Source of the DNA: Vibrio sp. RE88
GTDB lineage: Bacteria; Pseudomonadota; Gammaproteobacteria; Enterobacterales; Vibrionaceae
Assembly: GCF_013113835.1 (NCBI RefSeq)
Contig: NZ_VTYQ01000007.1
Location: forward strand, 1 to 64,000
Length of the DNA: 64,000 nt
Direction: 5' to 3'
A program made the position numbers and the translations under genes. A model generated the notes under the pieces. The model was not told where the DNA came from. It worked only from the letters and a program-made list of their open reading frames with translations, and did no database searches. This document shows, piece by piece, positions 28,754-40,932 of this stretch. Each line of letters starts with the position of its first letter. Position 1 is the stretch's first letter.

Positions 28754-31700
28754 TTAGTTAAATTCGAGTTCTACCTGGCTCTTACCAAGCAGTTGTTTCA
28801 AATTGTCTATTAATTCGTCACTAGGCGTCACACGCCATTCGGTACCTAACGTTAAGCGCGCTCGCGCGTCACTGCGTTGGTAGTATATATGGACAGGAAC
28901 CGTTCCTGCTTTGTAAGGCTCTAGTATCTTACTAAAGCGCTCAAAAAATTGATCATCAATTTGAGATTGTTCAATGGATACCGATAAGCCACGGGCGTAT
29001 TTTTCACGCGCCGTGCCGAGATCCATAACCTCGCGCGCGGACATTTTAAGACCACCATTGAAATCATCAAAGCTGACCTGTCCAGAAACGACCAAAATTT
29101 TGTCTTGTTCGAGCAATTCAGCGTAGCGATCAAGCGCATCGGAGAACAGCATAACTTCCATACGGCCACTGCGGTCATCCAAGGTCATAATACCAATACG
29201 AGTACCACGCTTGGTTGTCATCACTCGAGCCGCAATCACCAGACCAGCAACCGTGACACTCTGATCACGCCTTGTTGGTGTCGCATCTTTTAGTCGACAA
29301 CTGGTGTACTTACCAAGTTCCTTTATGTAGGCATTTATTGGGTGCCCGGTCAAATATAAGCCAAGTGTATCACGTTCTCCTTCCAGCCAAACTTTTTCTG
29401 GCCACGCGGGTACCTTGGTATATTTGTGTTCAACTTCTTCCGGCGCTTCGGTCAGAACACCAAACAAGTCACTTTGACCAAACGCTTCCGCTTGGTGGTA
29501 TTGGCTGGCAGCTTTTACCGCATCATTAAGCGATGCCATCATCGCCGCACGGTGCGGACCAAGTCGATCAAGCGCGCCAGCATAAATGAGCTTCTCTATC
29601 ACGCGCTTGTTCACTTTCTTAAGATCAATACGAGCACAGAAATCGAACAAGTCTTTAAAGTGACCATCTTTGTTGCGTGCTTCTAGAATAGCTTCAATCG
29701 GACCTTCACCAACCCCCTTGATCGCCCCAATACCGTAGACGATCGCACCATTTTCATCGACGTTAAAACGGTACAAGCCAGCGTTGATATCCGGCGGAAG
29801 CACCTTGAGCTTCATACGGAAACATTCGTCTACCAGACCGACCACTTTTTCGGTGTTGTCCATGTCGGCAGTCATTACAGCAGCCATGAACTCGGCTGGA
29901 TAATGCATCTTCAGCCACAGTGTTTGATAAGACACCAATGCATAGGCGGCGGAGTGTGATTTGTTGAAACCGTAGCCTGCGAACTTTTCTACCAAGTCGA
30001 AGATTTTCATCGCCAACTCGCCGTCGACGCCGTTCTTTACCGCACCATCTTCGAAGGTCGCACGCTGCTTAGCCATTTCCTCTGGTTTTTTCTTACCCAT
30101 CGCACGACGAAGCATGTCCGCGCCACCAAGGGTGTAGCCAGACAGTACCTGTGCGATCTGCATTACCTGCTCCTGATAGAGGATAATGCCGTAAGTCGGA
30201 TCAAGAATTTCTTTCAGCGATTCATGTTGCCACTTTTCATCTGGGTACGAGATCGCTTCTCGACCATGCTTACGGTCGATAAAGTTGTCTACCATGCCCG
30301 ACTGCAGCGGCCCCGGGCGGAACAGTGCCACCAATGCGATGATGTCTTCAAAACAGTCCGGTTGCAGGCGTTTGATCAGTTCTTTCATACCGCGTGATTC
30401 GAGCTGGAATACCGCAGTCGTTTCCGAGTTTTGTAACAATCGGAATGATGCCGCATCATCCAATGGAATCGATTCGATGCGAACGGGATCTTTACCTTCA
30501 CGCTCAAGGCGTGGGTTAATCAAGCCAAGAGCCCAGTCGATGATGGTTAAGGTACGTAGACCTAAAAAGTCAAACTTGACCAGACCAGCAGTTTCTACGT
30601 CGTTCTTATCGAACTGAGTAACCGGGAAGTGACCTTCTGCATCGGCATAAATTGGCGCGAAGTCAGTAATGGTGGTTGGCGAGATTACCACACCACCCGC
30701 ATGCTTACCGGCGTTACGTGTACACCCTTCAAGGATGCGGCACATATCGATAAGCTCTTTCACTTCTTCGTCGGTTTCGTACAGTTCAGGTAGCGCTGGT
30801 TCTGCTTTGAATGCCTTTTCCAGAGTCATTCCCGGATCAGGCGGTACAAGCTTAGAAATGCGGTCAACAAAGCCAAATGGGTGGCCTAGTACGCGTCCTA
30901 CGTCACGAATTACCGCTTTCGCGGCCATAGTACCGAAAGTGATGATCTGGGAAACCGCGTCACGACCATACATTTCTGCTACGTGATCAATCACTTGATC
31001 TCGTTTATCCATACAGAAATCAACGTCGAAATCGGGCATGGAGACACGTTCTGGGTTGAGGAATCGCTCGAAGAGCAGATCGTATTCCAGCGGGTCAAGG
31101 TCGGTAATTTGCAATGCATAAGCCACCAACGAACCGGCACCCGAACCACGCCCTGGTCCAACAGGAATATCATTATCCTTTGACCACTGAATGAACTCCA
31201 TTACGATCAGGAAGTAGCCTGGGAAGCCCATATTATTGATAACTTCCAATTCGATTTTTAGACGCTCATCGTACTCAGGACGTCGCTTCGCTCGCTCTTC
31301 TTCGTCGGGAAACAGAAATTCCAAGCGCTCTTCAAGGCCTTCCTCTGACTTTTTGACCAGAAATTCGGTTTCCTGCATCCCCTCTGTCGGGAATGCAGGC
31401 AGGAAGTACTCGCCCAAACGTACCGTCACATTACAACGCTTAGCAATTTCAACACTATTTTCCAGCGCTTCAGGGATATCGGCGAACAACTCGCACATCT
31501 CTTCTTCGCTACGTAAATATTGCTGAGCACTGTAGTTTTTAGGGCGGCGAGGATCTTCTAACGTGTAACCATCATGAATCGCTACTCGAATCTCATGTGC
31601 CTCAAACGTCGTTTCATCTAGAATCACGACATCGTTAGTAGCGACAACAGGCAGTTGCTCTTTCTCTGCAAAGTCCAAGGCGAAATGAAGATAAGTTTCT

Positions 31701-32233
31701 TCATCTGCTCGTCCTGTACGCGTCAGCTCAAGGAAAAATCGGTCGGCAAAGTGTTGATGATAAAAATCCGCGCAGTCTTGAGCAACTTTATGGTTCCCCT
31801 TCAGTAACGCTTTACCAATCTCTCCACTTTTTGCCCCTGATAGAACAATCAGCCCTGCCGACAACTCAGCTAGCCATTGTTTATCAATAACAGGTTGATG
31901 CTGAACATGACCGCGCAGATATGCTTTAGAGATCAACAAGGTTAGGTTTTTATACCCTTCATTGTCTGCTGCCAGCACGGTGAGTTTAGTCAACTCTTCA
32001 CCAAACTCTTCTGACTGCATCGCAAAATCAGCGCCAATAATTGGCTTCACGCCACACCCATGAGCCGTTCCATAAAACTTTACCAAACCACATAAGTTGG
32101 TGAAATCAGTTAATGCCATGGCTGGCATTCCCATTTCAGCCACTTTCTTAACCAAAGGAGGCACTTTCGATAGGCCATCGACCATGGAAAAGTCACTGTG
32201 AACTTTTAGGTGAATAAATTTAGGATCTGACAT
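28754..32233 (-). CDS. dnaE: DNA polymerase III alpha subunit
   Basis: An 1159-residue replicative polymerase (E. coli 1160). The N-terminal PHP domain starts [19 protein letters not shown]. The palm aspartates are in [11 protein letters not shown], with [17 protein letters not shown] and [10 protein letters not shown] nearby. Then come the fingers, the tandem HhH region, an internal clamp-binding motif QSDLF (QADMF in E. coli) near residue 920, an OB fold ([18 protein letters not shown]) and the tau-binding C-terminal domain. An upstream TTG (32236) adds one residue. The proofreading partner dnaQ lies 9 kb away. Confidence 0.98.
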   Translation of the reverse strand: MSDPKFIHLKVHSDFSMVDGLSKVPPLVKKVAEMGMPAMALTDFTNLCGLVKFYGTAHGCGVKPIIGADFAMQSEEFGEELTKLTVLAADNEGYKNLTLLISKAYLRGHVQHQPVIDKQWLAELSAGLIVLSGAKSGEIGKALLKGNHKVAQDCADFYHQHFADRFFLELTRTGRADEETYLHFALDFAEKEQLPVVATNDVVILDETTFEAHEIRVAIHDGYTLEDPRRPKNYSAQQYLRSEEEMCELFADIPEALENSVEIAKRCNVTVRLGEYFLPAFPTEGMQETEFLVKKSEEGLEERLEFLFPDEEERAKRRPEYDERLKIELEVINNMGFPGYFLIVMEFIQWSKDNDIPVGPGRGSGAGSLVAYALQITDLDPLEYDLLFERFLNPERVSMPDFDVDFCMDKRDQVIDHVAEMYGRDAVSQIITFGTMAAKAVIRDVGRVLGHPFGFVDRISKLVPPDPGMTLEKAFKAEPALPELYETDEEVKELIDMCRILEGCTRNAGKHAGGVVISPTTITDFAPIYADAEGHFPVTQFDKNDVETAGLVKFDFLGLRTLTIIDWALGLINPRLEREGKDPVRIESIPLDDAASFRLLQNSETTAVFQLESRGMKELIKRLQPDCFEDIIALVALFRPGPLQSGMVDNFIDRKHGREAISYPDEKWQHESLKEILDPTYGIILYQEQVMQIAQVLSGYTLGGADMLRRAMGKKKPEEMAKQRATFEDGAVKNGVDGELAMKIFDLVEKFAGYGFNKSHSAAYALVSYQTLWLKMHYPAEFMAAVMTADMDNTEKVVGLVDECFRMKLKVLPPDINAGLYRFNVDENGAIVYGIGAIKGVGEGPIEAILEARNKDGHFKDLFDFCARIDLKKVNKRVIEKLIYAGALDRLGPHRAAMMASLNDAVKAASQYHQAEAFGQSDLFGVLTEAPEEVEHKYTKVPAWPEKVWLEGERDTLGLYLTGHPINAYIKELGKYTSCRLKDATPTRRDQSVTVAGLVIAARVMTTKRGTRIGIMTLDDRSGRMEVMLFSDALDRYAELLEQDKILVVSGQVSFDDFNGGLKMSAREVMDLGTAREKYARGLSVSIEQSQIDDQFFERFSKILEPYKAGTVPVHIYYQRSDARARLTLGTEWRVTPSDELIDNLKQLLGKSQVELEFN

Positions 32234-32268
32234 CAATGGTTCCGCAGTTTTGCTTATTCGGAGAGATT

Positions 32269-32312
32269 ACTGGGGTATTTTACGTGATATAAAATCTTAG
32301 ATATACCCCAGT
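32269..32312. repeat. 10-bp inverted repeat in the rnhB-dnaE gap
   Basis: ACTGGGGTAT (32269-32278) and ATACCCCAGT (32303-32312) can pair around a 24-nt AT-rich loop. No T-run follows on the minus strand. It could be an RNA stability or processing element, or an operator. Confidence 0.55.
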
Positions 32313-32324
32313 CAGTGAGGGTTT

Positions 32325-32942
32325 CTAATCTAAACCCAAGGCTTTTTTGACGGGCTTGAAGCTCTTACGATGCTGATCAATTACGCCATGTTGCTCAATG
32401 GCCTCAAAATGGGCTTTGGTTGGATAGCCTTTATGCTTTGCAAAACCAAATTGAGGATGAAGCTTGTCGAGCTCTTCCATCTCTTGATCGCGCACCACCT
32501 TAGCAATAATCGAAGCTGCACTGATCTCTGCGACGCGCATATCACCTTTAACCACTGCCTGAGCATCCATATTGAGCTGAGGTACGCGGTTTCCATCGAT
32601 GAGTGCAAAGTCAGGCGCCACTTCCAGCCCTTCTATCGCTCGCTGCATCGCGACCATGGTCGCTTGGAGAATATTGAGCTGATCAATTTCCTCCGGAGAG
32701 CAGCGCCCAACAGACCAAGCGAGTGCCTTCTCTTTAATCTCTGGCAGTAATGCAAGTCTCTTCTTCTCGGTCAATTTTTTCGAATCATTGAGACCTTCGA
32801 TAGGGTTATTCGGGTCCAAAATCACGGCCGCAGTCACCACATCACCGACCAGCGGACCACGCCCCACTTCATCCACACCGGCAATCAAGCGATACCCTTG
32901 TGGGTATTCGAATGGTGGCAGTTCTTTTTTTTCTTTTGTCAT
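32325..32942 (-). CDS. rnhB: Ribonuclease HII
   Basis: A 205-residue type 2 RNase H that incises at single ribonucleotides in DNA. The motif [24 protein letters not shown] carries the first Asp-Glu pair. Further acidic residues are in ALIDGNRVP and [26 protein letters not shown]. It lies 5 bp after lpxB and upstream of dnaE, the standard gammaproteobacterial order. RNase HI is encoded at 20.3 kb. Confidence 0.97.
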   Translation of the reverse strand: MTKEKKELPPFEYPQGYRLIAGVDEVGRGPLVGDVVTAAVILDPNNPIEGLNDSKKLTEKKRLALLPEIKEKALAWSVGRCSPEEIDQLNILQATMVAMQRAIEGLEVAPDFALIDGNRVPQLNMDAQAVVKGDMRVAEISAASIIAKVVRDQEMEELDKLHPQFGFAKHKGYPTKAHFEAIEQHGVIDQHRKSFKPVKKALGLD

Positions 32943-32947
32943 GATGG

Positions 32948-34093
32948 CTATTTACCTATCAGGTTCAATACGGCTTTGGCGGCTTGTTTATCTGCATCTT
33001 TTCGAATCCAGTGATGCATTTCTGTAAACTTCTCAATCATGCACTGCCCTTGTTCACCAAGCAGCTTTTCAACTTCGATCTCTAAGTTTTCAGGCGTGCA
33101 GTCTTCTTGCAACAACTCTTTGACCAGCTCTTGATCAGCAAGAATATTGGGTAAAGAAACGTATTTAGTTTTGAGCATTTTTCGAGCAATAAACGCAGTC
33201 ACAGCATTCACCCGGTACCCCACCACCATTGGTCGCTTAATCAGCATACACTCCAATGCCACTGTACCCGATGCCAGCATTACCGCATCAGAAGCAGTGA
33301 TCACATTTCGGGCAGTATCATTGACCAATTTGAAATCCAATTCTGGAGCCAGCTCCTGCCAGACTTGTTCAAATTGCTCACGGCGTTTTTGATTGACCAA
33401 GGCGACAACAAAGCCTAAATCCGGATGTTTATGATGCAAACGACGACACGTTTCAATAAAGGGACTAGCAAGCATTTTTAGTTCACTACCACGGCTCCCC
33501 GGTAAAACAGCGAGCCACTTTTTATTTTTCTCAAGACCTAGCAGCTCACGGGCCGGCGCTTTTGGAGAATCTAGAGGAATAGCATCGGCTAAGGTATGGC
33601 CAATAAATTCGCATGGCACCTGATATTTATCATAAAACGCTTTTTCAAATGGCAGAAAAGCCAGCACCAAGTTAGTAGCCGCTTCAATCTTAAAAATACG
33701 TTTTTGACGCCATGCCCATACGGAAGGGCTGACGTAATGTACGGTTTTGATTCCCGCTTTTTTAAGGTCAAGTTCAAGACGCAAGTTGAAGTCTGGAGCA
33801 TCAATTCCGACAAAGACATCCGGTGGATTTTCGGTGAAATAGCGAACCAACTCAGCTTTGACTTTCAGTAAGCGAGGGAGCCTGCCTAGCACTTCCACAA
33901 GCCCCATAACCGCAAGTTCTTCCATATCAAACAGAGACTCACAGCCCTGAGCGATCATTTTCGGGCCACCAATACCCACGAACTCTGCGTCTGGATACTG
34001 TTGTTTAACGGCTTTGATAAAACCTTCACCTAAGGTATCGCCAGACAGCTCCCCGGCAATGATACCAACGCGAAGTGGCTTTTTGTTATCCAT
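32948..34093 (-). CDS. lpxB: Lipid-A-disaccharide synthase
   Basis: A 381-residue GT19 glycosyltransferase that joins UDP-diacylglucosamine and lipid X to make the lipid A disaccharide at the inner-membrane face. The start at 34093 ([19 protein letters not shown]) follows AGGGA; the longer 34114 start has no support. Family motifs [34 protein letters not shown] and LPGSRGSE are present. It is separated from lpxA by a strong terminator-like hairpin, so its dose may be set independently. Confidence 0.97.
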   Translation of the reverse strand: MDNKKPLRVGIIAGELSGDTLGEGFIKAVKQQYPDAEFVGIGGPKMIAQGCESLFDMEELAVMGLVEVLGRLPRLLKVKAELVRYFTENPPDVFVGIDAPDFNLRLELDLKKAGIKTVHYVSPSVWAWRQKRIFKIEAATNLVLAFLPFEKAFYDKYQVPCEFIGHTLADAIPLDSPKAPARELLGLEKNKKWLAVLPGSRGSELKMLASPFIETCRRLHHKHPDLGFVVALVNQKRREQFEQVWQELAPELDFKLVNDTARNVITASDAVMLASGTVALECMLIKRPMVVGYRVNAVTAFIARKMLKTKYVSLPNILADQELVKELLQEDCTPENLEIEVEKLLGEQGQCMIEKFTEMHHWIRKDADKQAAKAVLNLIGK

Positions 34094-34110
34094 AATCCCT
34101 AACCTCAAAA

Positions 34111-34146
34111 ACACAAAAAGACCGCAACCTAGGGCCGCGATCTTTT
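34111..34146 (-). terminator. Internal terminator-like hairpin between lpxA and lpxB
   Basis: Arms 34116-34129 and 34133-34146 pair over 14 bp, with G-U pairs and a 3-nt loop. The minus-strand read ends TCTTTTTGTGTTTTT. It lies inside an operon, so partial termination is likely. Confidence 0.85.
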
Positions 34147-34166
34147 CAATTTGGATTCAGTAACAG

Positions 34167-34955
34167 TTAGCGAATAACGCCACGCTCTGAACTTTCTACG
34201 AAATCAATAAAGTGCTTAATGGACGGCCACTGTTGTGCCATTTCCAGCAAAACTTCTTTGGCCTCAGCCTGTGTTTTGCCCGCTCGATAGAATTCTTTAT
34301 AAGCGTTGCGTAATGCGCGCAGTTCACTCTTTTCAAAACCATTACGCTGCAAGCCCACCAAATTCAACCCAAATGGTGTCGCATGGTTACCTTGAGCAAG
34401 CACATATGGTGGAACATCTTTCACTACCGCTGAACAGCCACCGATATAACTGAATGCGCCCACTTTACAGAATGGATGAATCGCAGACAATGCCATCACA
34501 CCAGCATGGTCTTCAACTGTCACATGGCCACCTAAGATAGCGTTGTTGCCAACGTGAGTGTGGTTACCAACAATCACATCGTGAGCAATGTGTGCATTAA
34601 CACACAATAAATTGTCATCACCAATAACTGTGGTCGCTTTGTCTTGCACGGTACCACGGTGGATCTGCACAGCTTCACGAATCACGTTTCGGTCGCCAAT
34701 AACAACCGTTGTATCTTCACCACCGTATTTCTTATCTTGGTTTTCTTCACCAATCACGGCATGCGGGAAAATTCGGTTATCTTTACCAATCGTGGTATGG
34801 CCTTTAATAACCACGTGCGACATGATTTCTGTGCCTTCACCAATTTCAATTTTGCCTGAAATATAGGTAAAAGGACCGACGGTCACGTTAGCGGCAATTT
34901 TCACATCCCCTTCAATCACTGAAGAAGGATGTACCTGAGCTGTTTCATGAATCAT
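34167..34955 (-). CDS. lpxA: UDP-N-acetylglucosamine acyltransferase
   Basis: A 262-residue left-handed beta-helix acyltransferase that transfers 3-hydroxyacyl from ACP to UDP-GlcNAc, the first step of lipid A synthesis. Hexapeptide repeats run from VHPSSVIEGDVKIAANVTVG through NNAILGGHVTVEDHAGVMAL, with the catalytic His in NAHIAHDVIVGNH. The ATG at 34955 (MIHETAQVHPSS) is one base from the fabZ stop, so an upstream in-frame start inside fabZ is rejected. Confidence 0.97.
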   Translation of the reverse strand: MIHETAQVHPSSVIEGDVKIAANVTVGPFTYISGKIEIGEGTEIMSHVVIKGHTTIGKDNRIFPHAVIGEENQDKKYGGEDTTVVIGDRNVIREAVQIHRGTVQDKATTVIGDDNLLCVNAHIAHDVIVGNHTHVGNNAILGGHVTVEDHAGVMALSAIHPFCKVGAFSYIGGCSAVVKDVPPYVLAQGNHATPFGLNLVGLQRNGFEKSELRALRNAYKEFYRAGKTQAEAKEVLLEMAQQWPSIKHFIDFVESSERGVIR

Positions 34956-34956
34956 A

Positions 34957-35415
34957 TTAAAACTCTCGACGAGCACACTTAAGCTCTGCAGAACACACAA
35001 CTTCGCCGTCTACTTTCGCAACACCGTTAAACGCTGCAATACCACGACGCTCTTTAATGAATTCTACTTCAATAACCAGCTGATCGCCTGGTGTTACTGG
35101 TTTGCGAAACTTAGCACCATCAACACTTGCAAAGTAGTACAGCTCATTTTCAGAAGGCGCACCAAACGATTTAAATGCTAGAAGCCCCGTAGCCTGAGCC
35201 ATCGCTTCCAAGATTAGAACACCTGGAAAAACCGGCAGTTGAGGGAAATGACCTGTAAACTGAGGCTCATTCACTGAAACGTTTTTGATCGCCTTAAGGT
35301 ATTTTTCTTCTTGGAAATCGATAACACGATCGATCAGCAAGAATGGGTAGCGATGTGGTAACAGTTCCTGGATTTCAGTGATGTTCATCGTTTTGTTTTC
35401 AGTAGTCAAAGTCAT
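34957..35415 (-). CDS. fabZ: 3-hydroxyacyl-ACP dehydratase FabZ
   Basis: A 152-residue hot-dog-fold dehydratase that forms trans-2-enoyl-ACP in fatty-acid elongation and competes with LpxA for hydroxyacyl-ACP. The core [14 protein letters not shown] is followed by the active-site [22 protein letters not shown] segment with His and Glu. The ATG at 35415 has TAGGAA close upstream, and a TTG seven residues or fewer inside is also possible. A terminator separates it from lpxD, and a minus-strand -10 TATAAT (35450-35455) suggests its own promoter. Confidence 0.96.
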   Translation of the reverse strand: MTLTTENKTMNITEIQELLPHRYPFLLIDRVIDFQEEKYLKAIKNVSVNEPQFTGHFPQLPVFPGVLILEAMAQATGLLAFKSFGAPSENELYYFASVDGAKFRKPVTPGDQLVIEVEFIKERRGIAAFNGVAKVDGEVVCSAELKCARREF

Positions 35416-35449
35416 ATTCCTATCTTGAATGCTAAATTAACTGGCAGGC

Positions 35450-35455
35450 ATTATA
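35450..35455 (-). promoter_or_regulatory. Candidate -10 element upstream of fabZ
   Basis: A perfect TATAAT on the minus strand lies 35 bp upstream of the fabZ start and beyond the lpxD terminator. No good -35 is visible, so this is tentative. Confidence 0.45.
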
Positions 35456-35521
35456 CCCAAGTCATCCCAATATGCTACGTACGCACTGCGATGTTGTTGT
35501 ATTGAGTCCACATAATCAGTC

Positions 35522-35553
35522 AGAAAAAAAGACCCGCACATCGCGAGTCTTTT
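35522..35553 (-). terminator. Internal terminator between lpxD and fabZ
   Basis: Minus strand: AAAAAGACTCGC GATGT GCGGGTCTTTTTTT, a 12-bp stem with one G-U pair and a T7 run, 14 nt past the lpxD stop. Confidence 0.92.
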
Positions 35554-35567
35554 TATTCAGAATCAGA

Positions 35568-36599
35568 TTAAGTGTCTTCGCCCTGATCCAGCTGTTTTTC
35601 AACCGCCTTAAGACGCTTGTTCATCTCATCAATTCGATGAACCCGAGTTGCGGTCTTACGCCACTCTTTATTTGGCTGCAGTGGGATACCAGAAGAGTAC
35701 ATACCCTTTTCTTTAATGCCGCGCATGACCATTCCCATACCGGTAATAGTGACGCCATCGGCAATTTCGATATGGCCATTGATAACAGTGCCACCACCGA
35801 TAATGCAGTATTTGCCGATTGAAGTACTGCCTGCGACAATCGTACCACCAGCTAAAGCTGAACCATATCCGATGTGTACGTTGTGAGCGATCTGCATTTG
35901 GTTGTCAATGATCACATTGTCTTCAATCACAGTATCGTCTAAAGCACCACGGTCTATCGTTGTACAAGCGCCAATTTCAACACGATTGCCAATACGCACC
36001 GTACCCAGTTGAGGGATTTTAATCCACTCACCTTTATCATTAGCGTAACCAAATCCGTCTGCGCCAATCACTGTGTTCGCTTGGATAAGGCAATCAGAAC
36101 CAATCACAACATCGTGATAGATACTGATATTGGACCACAATTTGGTATTTGCACCAATTTGAGCATTTTTACCGATAAAACAGCCAGCGCCAATCACAAC
36201 GTTGTCAGCCAGTTGAACACCCGACTCAATCACAGCGTTCGCGCCAATGGAAACATTGTTGCCAAGCTGAGCATCATCGGCGATAACCGCAGACGGAGCT
36301 ATCTCATTGGCCGGTAGTGGCGTGGTATCCAAAGCTTGTGTCACTTTAGCAAAAGCGATGTAAGGATCGTCAACCACCAAAACATTACCGGTACACAACT
36401 TACGCTGCGCATCCTTGACCATTACGACGGTCGCCTGACAGTCACCAAGGTGCTTAGCGTATTTAGGATTAGATAGGAAAGTAACATGACCTTCCATCGC
36501 TCTATCCATGGGGGCTACCTTGGTCACGACTGCATCGGCGTCACCATGCAATTCACCCCCAGTAATCGAAGCCAGTTTGGCTAGAGTAATTGCTGTCAT
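35568..36599 (-). CDS. lpxD: UDP-3-O-(3-hydroxyacyl)glucosamine N-acyltransferase
   Basis: A 343-residue beta-helix acyltransferase, the third step of lipid A synthesis. The N-terminal uridine-binding domain ([28 protein letters not shown]) precedes hexapeptide repeats such as [20 protein letters not shown]. The catalytic His is in [19 protein letters not shown]. The C-terminal helix EKQLDQGED ends the chain. The ATG at 36599 is used; the TTG two codons earlier overlaps the skp stop region. Confidence 0.97.
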   Translation of the reverse strand: MTAITLAKLASITGGELHGDADAVVTKVAPMDRAMEGHVTFLSNPKYAKHLGDCQATVVMVKDAQRKLCTGNVLVVDDPYIAFAKVTQALDTTPLPANEIAPSAVIADDAQLGNNVSIGANAVIESGVQLADNVVIGAGCFIGKNAQIGANTKLWSNISIYHDVVIGSDCLIQANTVIGADGFGYANDKGEWIKIPQLGTVRIGNRVEIGACTTIDRGALDDTVIEDNVIIDNQMQIAHNVHIGYGSALAGGTIVAGSTSIGKYCIIGGGTVINGHIEIADGVTITGMGMVMRGIKEKGMYSSGIPLQPNKEWRKTATRVHRIDEMNKRLKAVEKQLDQGEDT

Positions 36600-36605
36600 A
36601 GCCAA

Positions 36606-37115
36606 TTATTTCAGTGAGTTAATAACTTGTTCAGAGATATTGTATTCTGGCTTACCGTATTGCATTGTCTGAATGTCGACAACGATGTCGTAGCCTTCTT
36701 TCTCTGCCACTTTCTTAACAGCGTCCTGAATTACTTTGAACAGTTTCTGTTTTTCTTGCGCTTCGCGACGAGCTGAAGCTTTTTCTAGAGCCTGAGCTTT
36801 GATTTTGTATTTGCTGTCAAGTTGAGCAACTTCAACGCGCAGCTTTTCAACTTCTTCTTGGCCTAGCAACTCGCCATCACGCTGCAACTTTTCAATTTTT
36901 GTTTTAGCTTCAGCCTGAATAGATTTCAGTTCATCGGCTTTATCTTTGAACTCTTCCTGCATTTTTTGCAGTACGACTTCACGTTGAGGAAGTGCTTGGA
37001 AAACTTGAGCTGTGTTGATATAGCCAATTTTCTGCGCGGCTTCTGCTGCATTAGCAAAGAATGAAGACGACATTACAACAAGGCTAAGACCAGCCGCTTT
37101 AATCATTTTGTTCAC
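36606..37115 (-). CDS. skp: Periplasmic chaperone Skp (OmpH)
   Basis: A 169-residue secreted chaperone. The signal peptide ends near FFANAAEAA. The mature part KIGYINTAQVFQALPQREVV is followed by long charged helices (about residues 45-120), the tentacles of the jellyfish-shaped trimer, and the terminal DIVVDIQTMQYG segment. It binds unfolded outer-membrane proteins and hands them to BamA, encoded immediately upstream in the operon. Confidence 0.95.
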   Translation of the reverse strand: MNKMIKAAGLSLVVMSSSFFANAAEAAQKIGYINTAQVFQALPQREVVLQKMQEEFKDKADELKSIQAEAKTKIEKLQRDGELLGQEEVEKLRVEVAQLDSKYKIKAQALEKASARREAQEKQKLFKVIQDAVKKVAEKEGYDIVVDIQTMQYGKPEYNISEQVINSLK

Positions 37116-37132
37116 TGTATATTCCTCTGTAT

Positions 37133-39535
37133 TTAGAAGGTTCTGCCGATAGTGAAAGTGAAGAATTCTTCGTCGTCACCTTCATAAATTTTAATTGGTT
37201 TCGCAATAGAGAAGACCAATGGCCCCATTGGAGACATCCATTGCAGTGCGGCGCCATAAGATGCTCGGTAATTGGTTGGATCAGAATAATCGTTATAGTA
37301 CGGGTCGCTTACCCCTTCTCTATAGACAAACTCGGTATCCCAGACACTTGCTGCATCGACAAATAAACTGGTACGAATCTGACTACGCGCTTCATCCGAG
37401 GCAAATGGCGTCGGTACAATAAGCTCCATACTCGCCAGCGCAATCGCGTTACCACCCACAGAATCATCGGTAGCATCTACACAACCATTGTTACCGCAAG
37501 AGCCCGATGTATTTGTATACACAGCTTTTGGACCCGCTGAGTTAGAACGGAAACCGCGTAATGAAGTAAAACCACCCGCGTAGTAGTTTTCATAGAATGG
37601 GAACAGATTATCGTTACCGTCTGTTTGACCATAACCGTTACCGTAACCTAAACGACCACGCATCAAGAGAGTAAACTCGTGCTTCTTAGTGATTGGCACG
37701 TACTGACGCACGTCATACTGAACTTTGAAGTACTGCGCGTCCGAGCTTGGAATAGTTGCTTTGGCAAATGCACGCTGATAGTTACCGGCAGTTGGGAAGA
37801 AACCACGGTTAAGGTTGTTGCGCGTCCAAGAGATATTCAAATCAAAATCGTTGGTAATGATATCGCCTTCAGGTTGACCAATACTCTGGGCAAACAATTG
37901 CGCCTGATCGTAAGTAGGGACGTTCCCAATCTTATTGTGCGTATAGCCGATACCAAACTCTAAACTGTTCAGCTCGTTAATCGGGAAGCCCCATGTCAAA
38001 CTGGTTCCGTAACTTTCATTGGTATAGTCAACGATGCCCGCTTCAGAAGCTTCAAAAGTGTTGTAGAAAATCTTACCGCCCAAGCTGACACCATCAAGAT
38101 TCCAGTATGGGTCACGATAATCAAGACTCACGTTTTTCTGGTAGTCGTTCATCATTGCGCTGACGCCTACACGATTACCTGAACCTAAGAAGTTATCTTG
38201 TTGCAAGCCAACTTGGAAGCTCACGCCTGACTCTGTACCGTAGCCGATACCAAAGTTGACACTGCCTGAGTTCGCTTCTTTAACGTTATAAACGAGATCA
38301 ACTTGATCTTCGCTACCCGGTACACGGACAGTTTGAACGTCTACTGTTTCAAAGTACCCTAGACGGTTAAGGCGGTTCTTACCGGTTTCAATCGATTTTG
38401 AGTTAAGCCAGCTGCCTTCCATCTGTCGCATTTCACGACGCAAGACTTCATCTTTAGTAGCGTTGTTACCGACAAAACGGATATCGCGCACGTAGATACG
38501 CTTACCTGCTTCAACGTTAACCACTAGAGAGACCTGTTGAGTCTCATCATCAAATTCAGGAATAGTACGAACCTGAGGATACGCGTAACCCGCTTCACCA
38601 AGAACACGTTTCACGTTTTCTTCTAAGCTTGTTACCTGAGAACCGTTGTAGACATCACCGTTTTCAAACGGAACCAGAGCTTCAAACTCCGCTTCTTTAC
38701 CAATCAGCTCGCCACGGAACTTCACGTCTTTCACCGTGTAAGGTAAACCTTCATTGACCGCGAGGGTAATATAAACCCCTTTCTTATCTGGTGAAATTGC
38801 AACCTGCGTTGAATCGACTTTAAATTTGAGATAACCACGGTCTAGGTAATAAGACTTAAGAGCTTCGATGTCACCCGCTAATACCTGCTTCTGATACTTA
38901 TCATCAGACAAGAAGTTCCACCAAGCGACGTCCACGTTCAGGTTGAAGCGACTTAGTAGCTCTTCATCAGTAAAGACTTCATTACCAATAAAGTTAATCT
39001 GCTGAATTTTGGCCGACACACCCTCAGAGAAAACAAATTTCAGATCCGAGCGATTACGAGGCAAAGGAGTGACAACCGCTTTCACCGTCGCATTGTATTT
39101 ACCAACACTGTAGTAAAAGTCTTCGAGACCTTTTTCAATGTTCGATAGCGTTGTGCGATCCAGAGCTTCGCCTACACGCACACCAGATGCATCTAGGTTC
39201 TGTTGTAATTGCTCTTCTTTGATAGCCTTGTTACCAGAAAAGGAAATGTTAGCAATCGTAGGACGCTCTTTGACCTGCACCAATAACTGGTTACCATCTC
39301 GTAGTACTTTGATATCTTCAAAGTTGCCTGACGCATACAACGCTTTAATGATCTCAGACACGTCTTGGTTATCGACAGTATCGCCGATGCGTACCGGCAT
39401 TTTTAGCAATGCCGCACCCAGTGCGACACGCTGTAAACCGTCAATCTGTATGTCTTCAACAACAAAGTTCTCGGCACCATTTGCAGTTACGCTCGTTGCC
39501 AATAGCGTTGCAAATAGAATTTTTTTCATCGCCAT
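37133..39535 (-). CDS. bamA: Outer-membrane protein assembly factor BamA
   Basis: An 800-residue Omp85 protein. A signal peptide (ends near TANGAENF) precedes five POTRA domains (about residues 24-425; the first opens [12 protein letters not shown]). A 16-strand beta-barrel follows, with the loop 6 motif [19 protein letters not shown] and a C-terminal aromatic signal, [10 protein letters not shown]. Extracellular loop sequence with two cysteines (SCGNNGCVD) sits near residue 690. It is the essential core of the BAM complex. Confidence 0.97.
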   Translation of the reverse strand: MAMKKILFATLLATSVTANGAENFVVEDIQIDGLQRVALGAALLKMPVRIGDTVDNQDVSEIIKALYASGNFEDIKVLRDGNQLLVQVKERPTIANISFSGNKAIKEEQLQQNLDASGVRVGEALDRTTLSNIEKGLEDFYYSVGKYNATVKAVVTPLPRNRSDLKFVFSEGVSAKIQQINFIGNEVFTDEELLSRFNLNVDVAWWNFLSDDKYQKQVLAGDIEALKSYYLDRGYLKFKVDSTQVAISPDKKGVYITLAVNEGLPYTVKDVKFRGELIGKEAEFEALVPFENGDVYNGSQVTSLEENVKRVLGEAGYAYPQVRTIPEFDDETQQVSLVVNVEAGKRIYVRDIRFVGNNATKDEVLRREMRQMEGSWLNSKSIETGKNRLNRLGYFETVDVQTVRVPGSEDQVDLVYNVKEANSGSVNFGIGYGTESGVSFQVGLQQDNFLGSGNRVGVSAMMNDYQKNVSLDYRDPYWNLDGVSLGGKIFYNTFEASEAGIVDYTNESYGTSLTWGFPINELNSLEFGIGYTHNKIGNVPTYDQAQLFAQSIGQPEGDIITNDFDLNISWTRNNLNRGFFPTAGNYQRAFAKATIPSSDAQYFKVQYDVRQYVPITKKHEFTLLMRGRLGYGNGYGQTDGNDNLFPFYENYYAGGFTSLRGFRSNSAGPKAVYTNTSGSCGNNGCVDATDDSVGGNAIALASMELIVPTPFASDEARSQIRTSLFVDAASVWDTEFVYREGVSDPYYNDYSDPTNYRASYGAALQWMSPMGPLVFSIAKPIKIYEGDDEEFFTFTIGRTF

Positions 39536-39573
39536 ATTTGTTTTAGTTATTCCTTACTACAACCTTTGCCCTG

Positions 39574-40932
39574 TTACAGACGAGCAAAATCATTAAATAT
39601 CGCCACTGCCATCAGAGAGAAAATAATTGCCCCACCAATGCGGTACCCCATTTCCTGAATGCGTTCAGGAACTGGTCGTCTGATCACTGCTTCAATAGCA
39701 AAAAACAATAAGTGTCCACCATCCAACATAGGTAATGGCACAAGGTTAATGATGCCTAAGTTGACACTAATTAGCGCAAGGAAACCAAGGAAATATACCA
39801 ACCCGTAGTCGGCGGTCGTCCCTGCTCCTTTCGCAATCGAAATAGGTCCACTTAGGTTATTTAATCCAACATCACCAACGATCAGCTTTTTAAGCATGCT
39901 GATCGTCAGATCGATAACTTGTCCGGTTTTATCAATCGCTTTTCCGACTGATTCAAATACACCAAATTGGAGCTCGAAGCGATAATTTTCCGGCCATTCT
40001 GCGACTTCAGGAGCGATTCCGGCAAATCCAATCGTTCGCTCACCCGCAAGTTCACGACTATCAGGAGTTAGGATGAGGTTTTGCACCTCACCAGCACGCT
40101 CAATCTGCAAGTCAATGGCTTGATTCGGATGTCCTTGAATCAGCTCAACTACTTGCTGCCAATTAGTGATCGGTTGACCATTAGCCGCGAGCAATGTATC
40201 TCCAGCTTGTAAGCCTGCCGCCTCACCAGCACCTCCTTCAGAAATCGTCACTAGTGTGGTTGAGATTTCAGGAGTAAAAGGCTTAAAACCCAACGCTGAC
40301 ATAGCAGACTCGTGTTCTGGGTCAAAGTTCCAATTGGTTAAATCAAACGTTCTAACTTCTTCAACACCCACACCGTCAGCCGGGGCCACTGTCATCGTTA
40401 ACTGCTCATCACCAATATGGCCAATCAATCCCATATTGACGGATTCCCAGTCCGGAGTTTGGACGCCAGAGACGGCTTTTAGTTCCATTCCAGATTCTAA
40501 ACCTGCTTCAGCAGCGATAGAATGAGGCGCTACCTGACCAACCACGGGCTTAACTGCTGGTACACCAATCATGAATACCAACCAGTAAGCAAATACAGCA
40601 AAGAAAAAGTTAAATGCAGGCCCTGCCGCTACTATCGATGTACGCTTCCATAAAGGTTGCGTATCAAACGCGTGCTTTTTCTGCTCTTCAGGCACCTCAT
40701 CTACACGTCCGTCGAGCATCTTGACGTAGCCACCTAATGGGATGATTGAAATGCTGTATTCGGTACCGTCTTTACCTATTTTGCTCCAGATTGATTTACC
40801 AAAACCAATCGAGAACTTCTCGACTTTGACACCACAACGGCGCGCAACCCAGAAATGGCCATACTCATGCACGGCAACTAAAATACCTAACGCAATGATA
40901 AATGATGCGAAATTCCACAATATCCCAGTCAT
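39574..40932 (-). CDS. rseP: Site-2 protease RseP
   Basis: A 452-residue inner-membrane zinc protease that cleaves RseA within the membrane to release sigma-E. The HExxH motif lies in [16 protein letters not shown] near residue 22. Two PDZ domains fall between residues 110 and 300 ([32 protein letters not shown]). The third metal ligand is in [16 protein letters not shown]. The start codon overlaps the dxr stop (ATGA), so translational coupling is expected. Sigma-E in turn controls bamA and skp in relatives. Confidence 0.97.
   Translation of the reverse strand: MTGILWNFASFIIALGILVAVHEYGHFWVARRCGVKVEKFSIGFGKSIWSKIGKDGTEYSISIIPLGGYVKMLDGRVDEVPEEQKKHAFDTQPLWKRTSIVAAGPAFNFFFAVFAYWLVFMIGVPAVKPVVGQVAPHSIAAEAGLESGMELKAVSGVQTPDWESVNMGLIGHIGDEQLTMTVAPADGVGVEEVRTFDLTNWNFDPEHESAMSALGFKPFTPEISTTLVTISEGGAGEAAGLQAGDTLLAANGQPITNWQQVVELIQGHPNQAIDLQIERAGEVQNLILTPDSRELAGERTIGFAGIAPEVAEWPENYRFELQFGVFESVGKAIDKTGQVIDLTISMLKKLIVGDVGLNNLSGPISIAKGAGTTADYGLVYFLGFLALISVNLGIINLVPLPMLDGGHLLFFAIEAVIRRPVPERIQEMGYRIGGAIIFSLMAVAIFNDFARL

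Noticed and set aside
29272..29700. Open frames antisense to dnaE and other large genes
   Set aside because: They lack ribosome-binding sites and family resemblance, and mirror the codon use of the real gene on the other strand.
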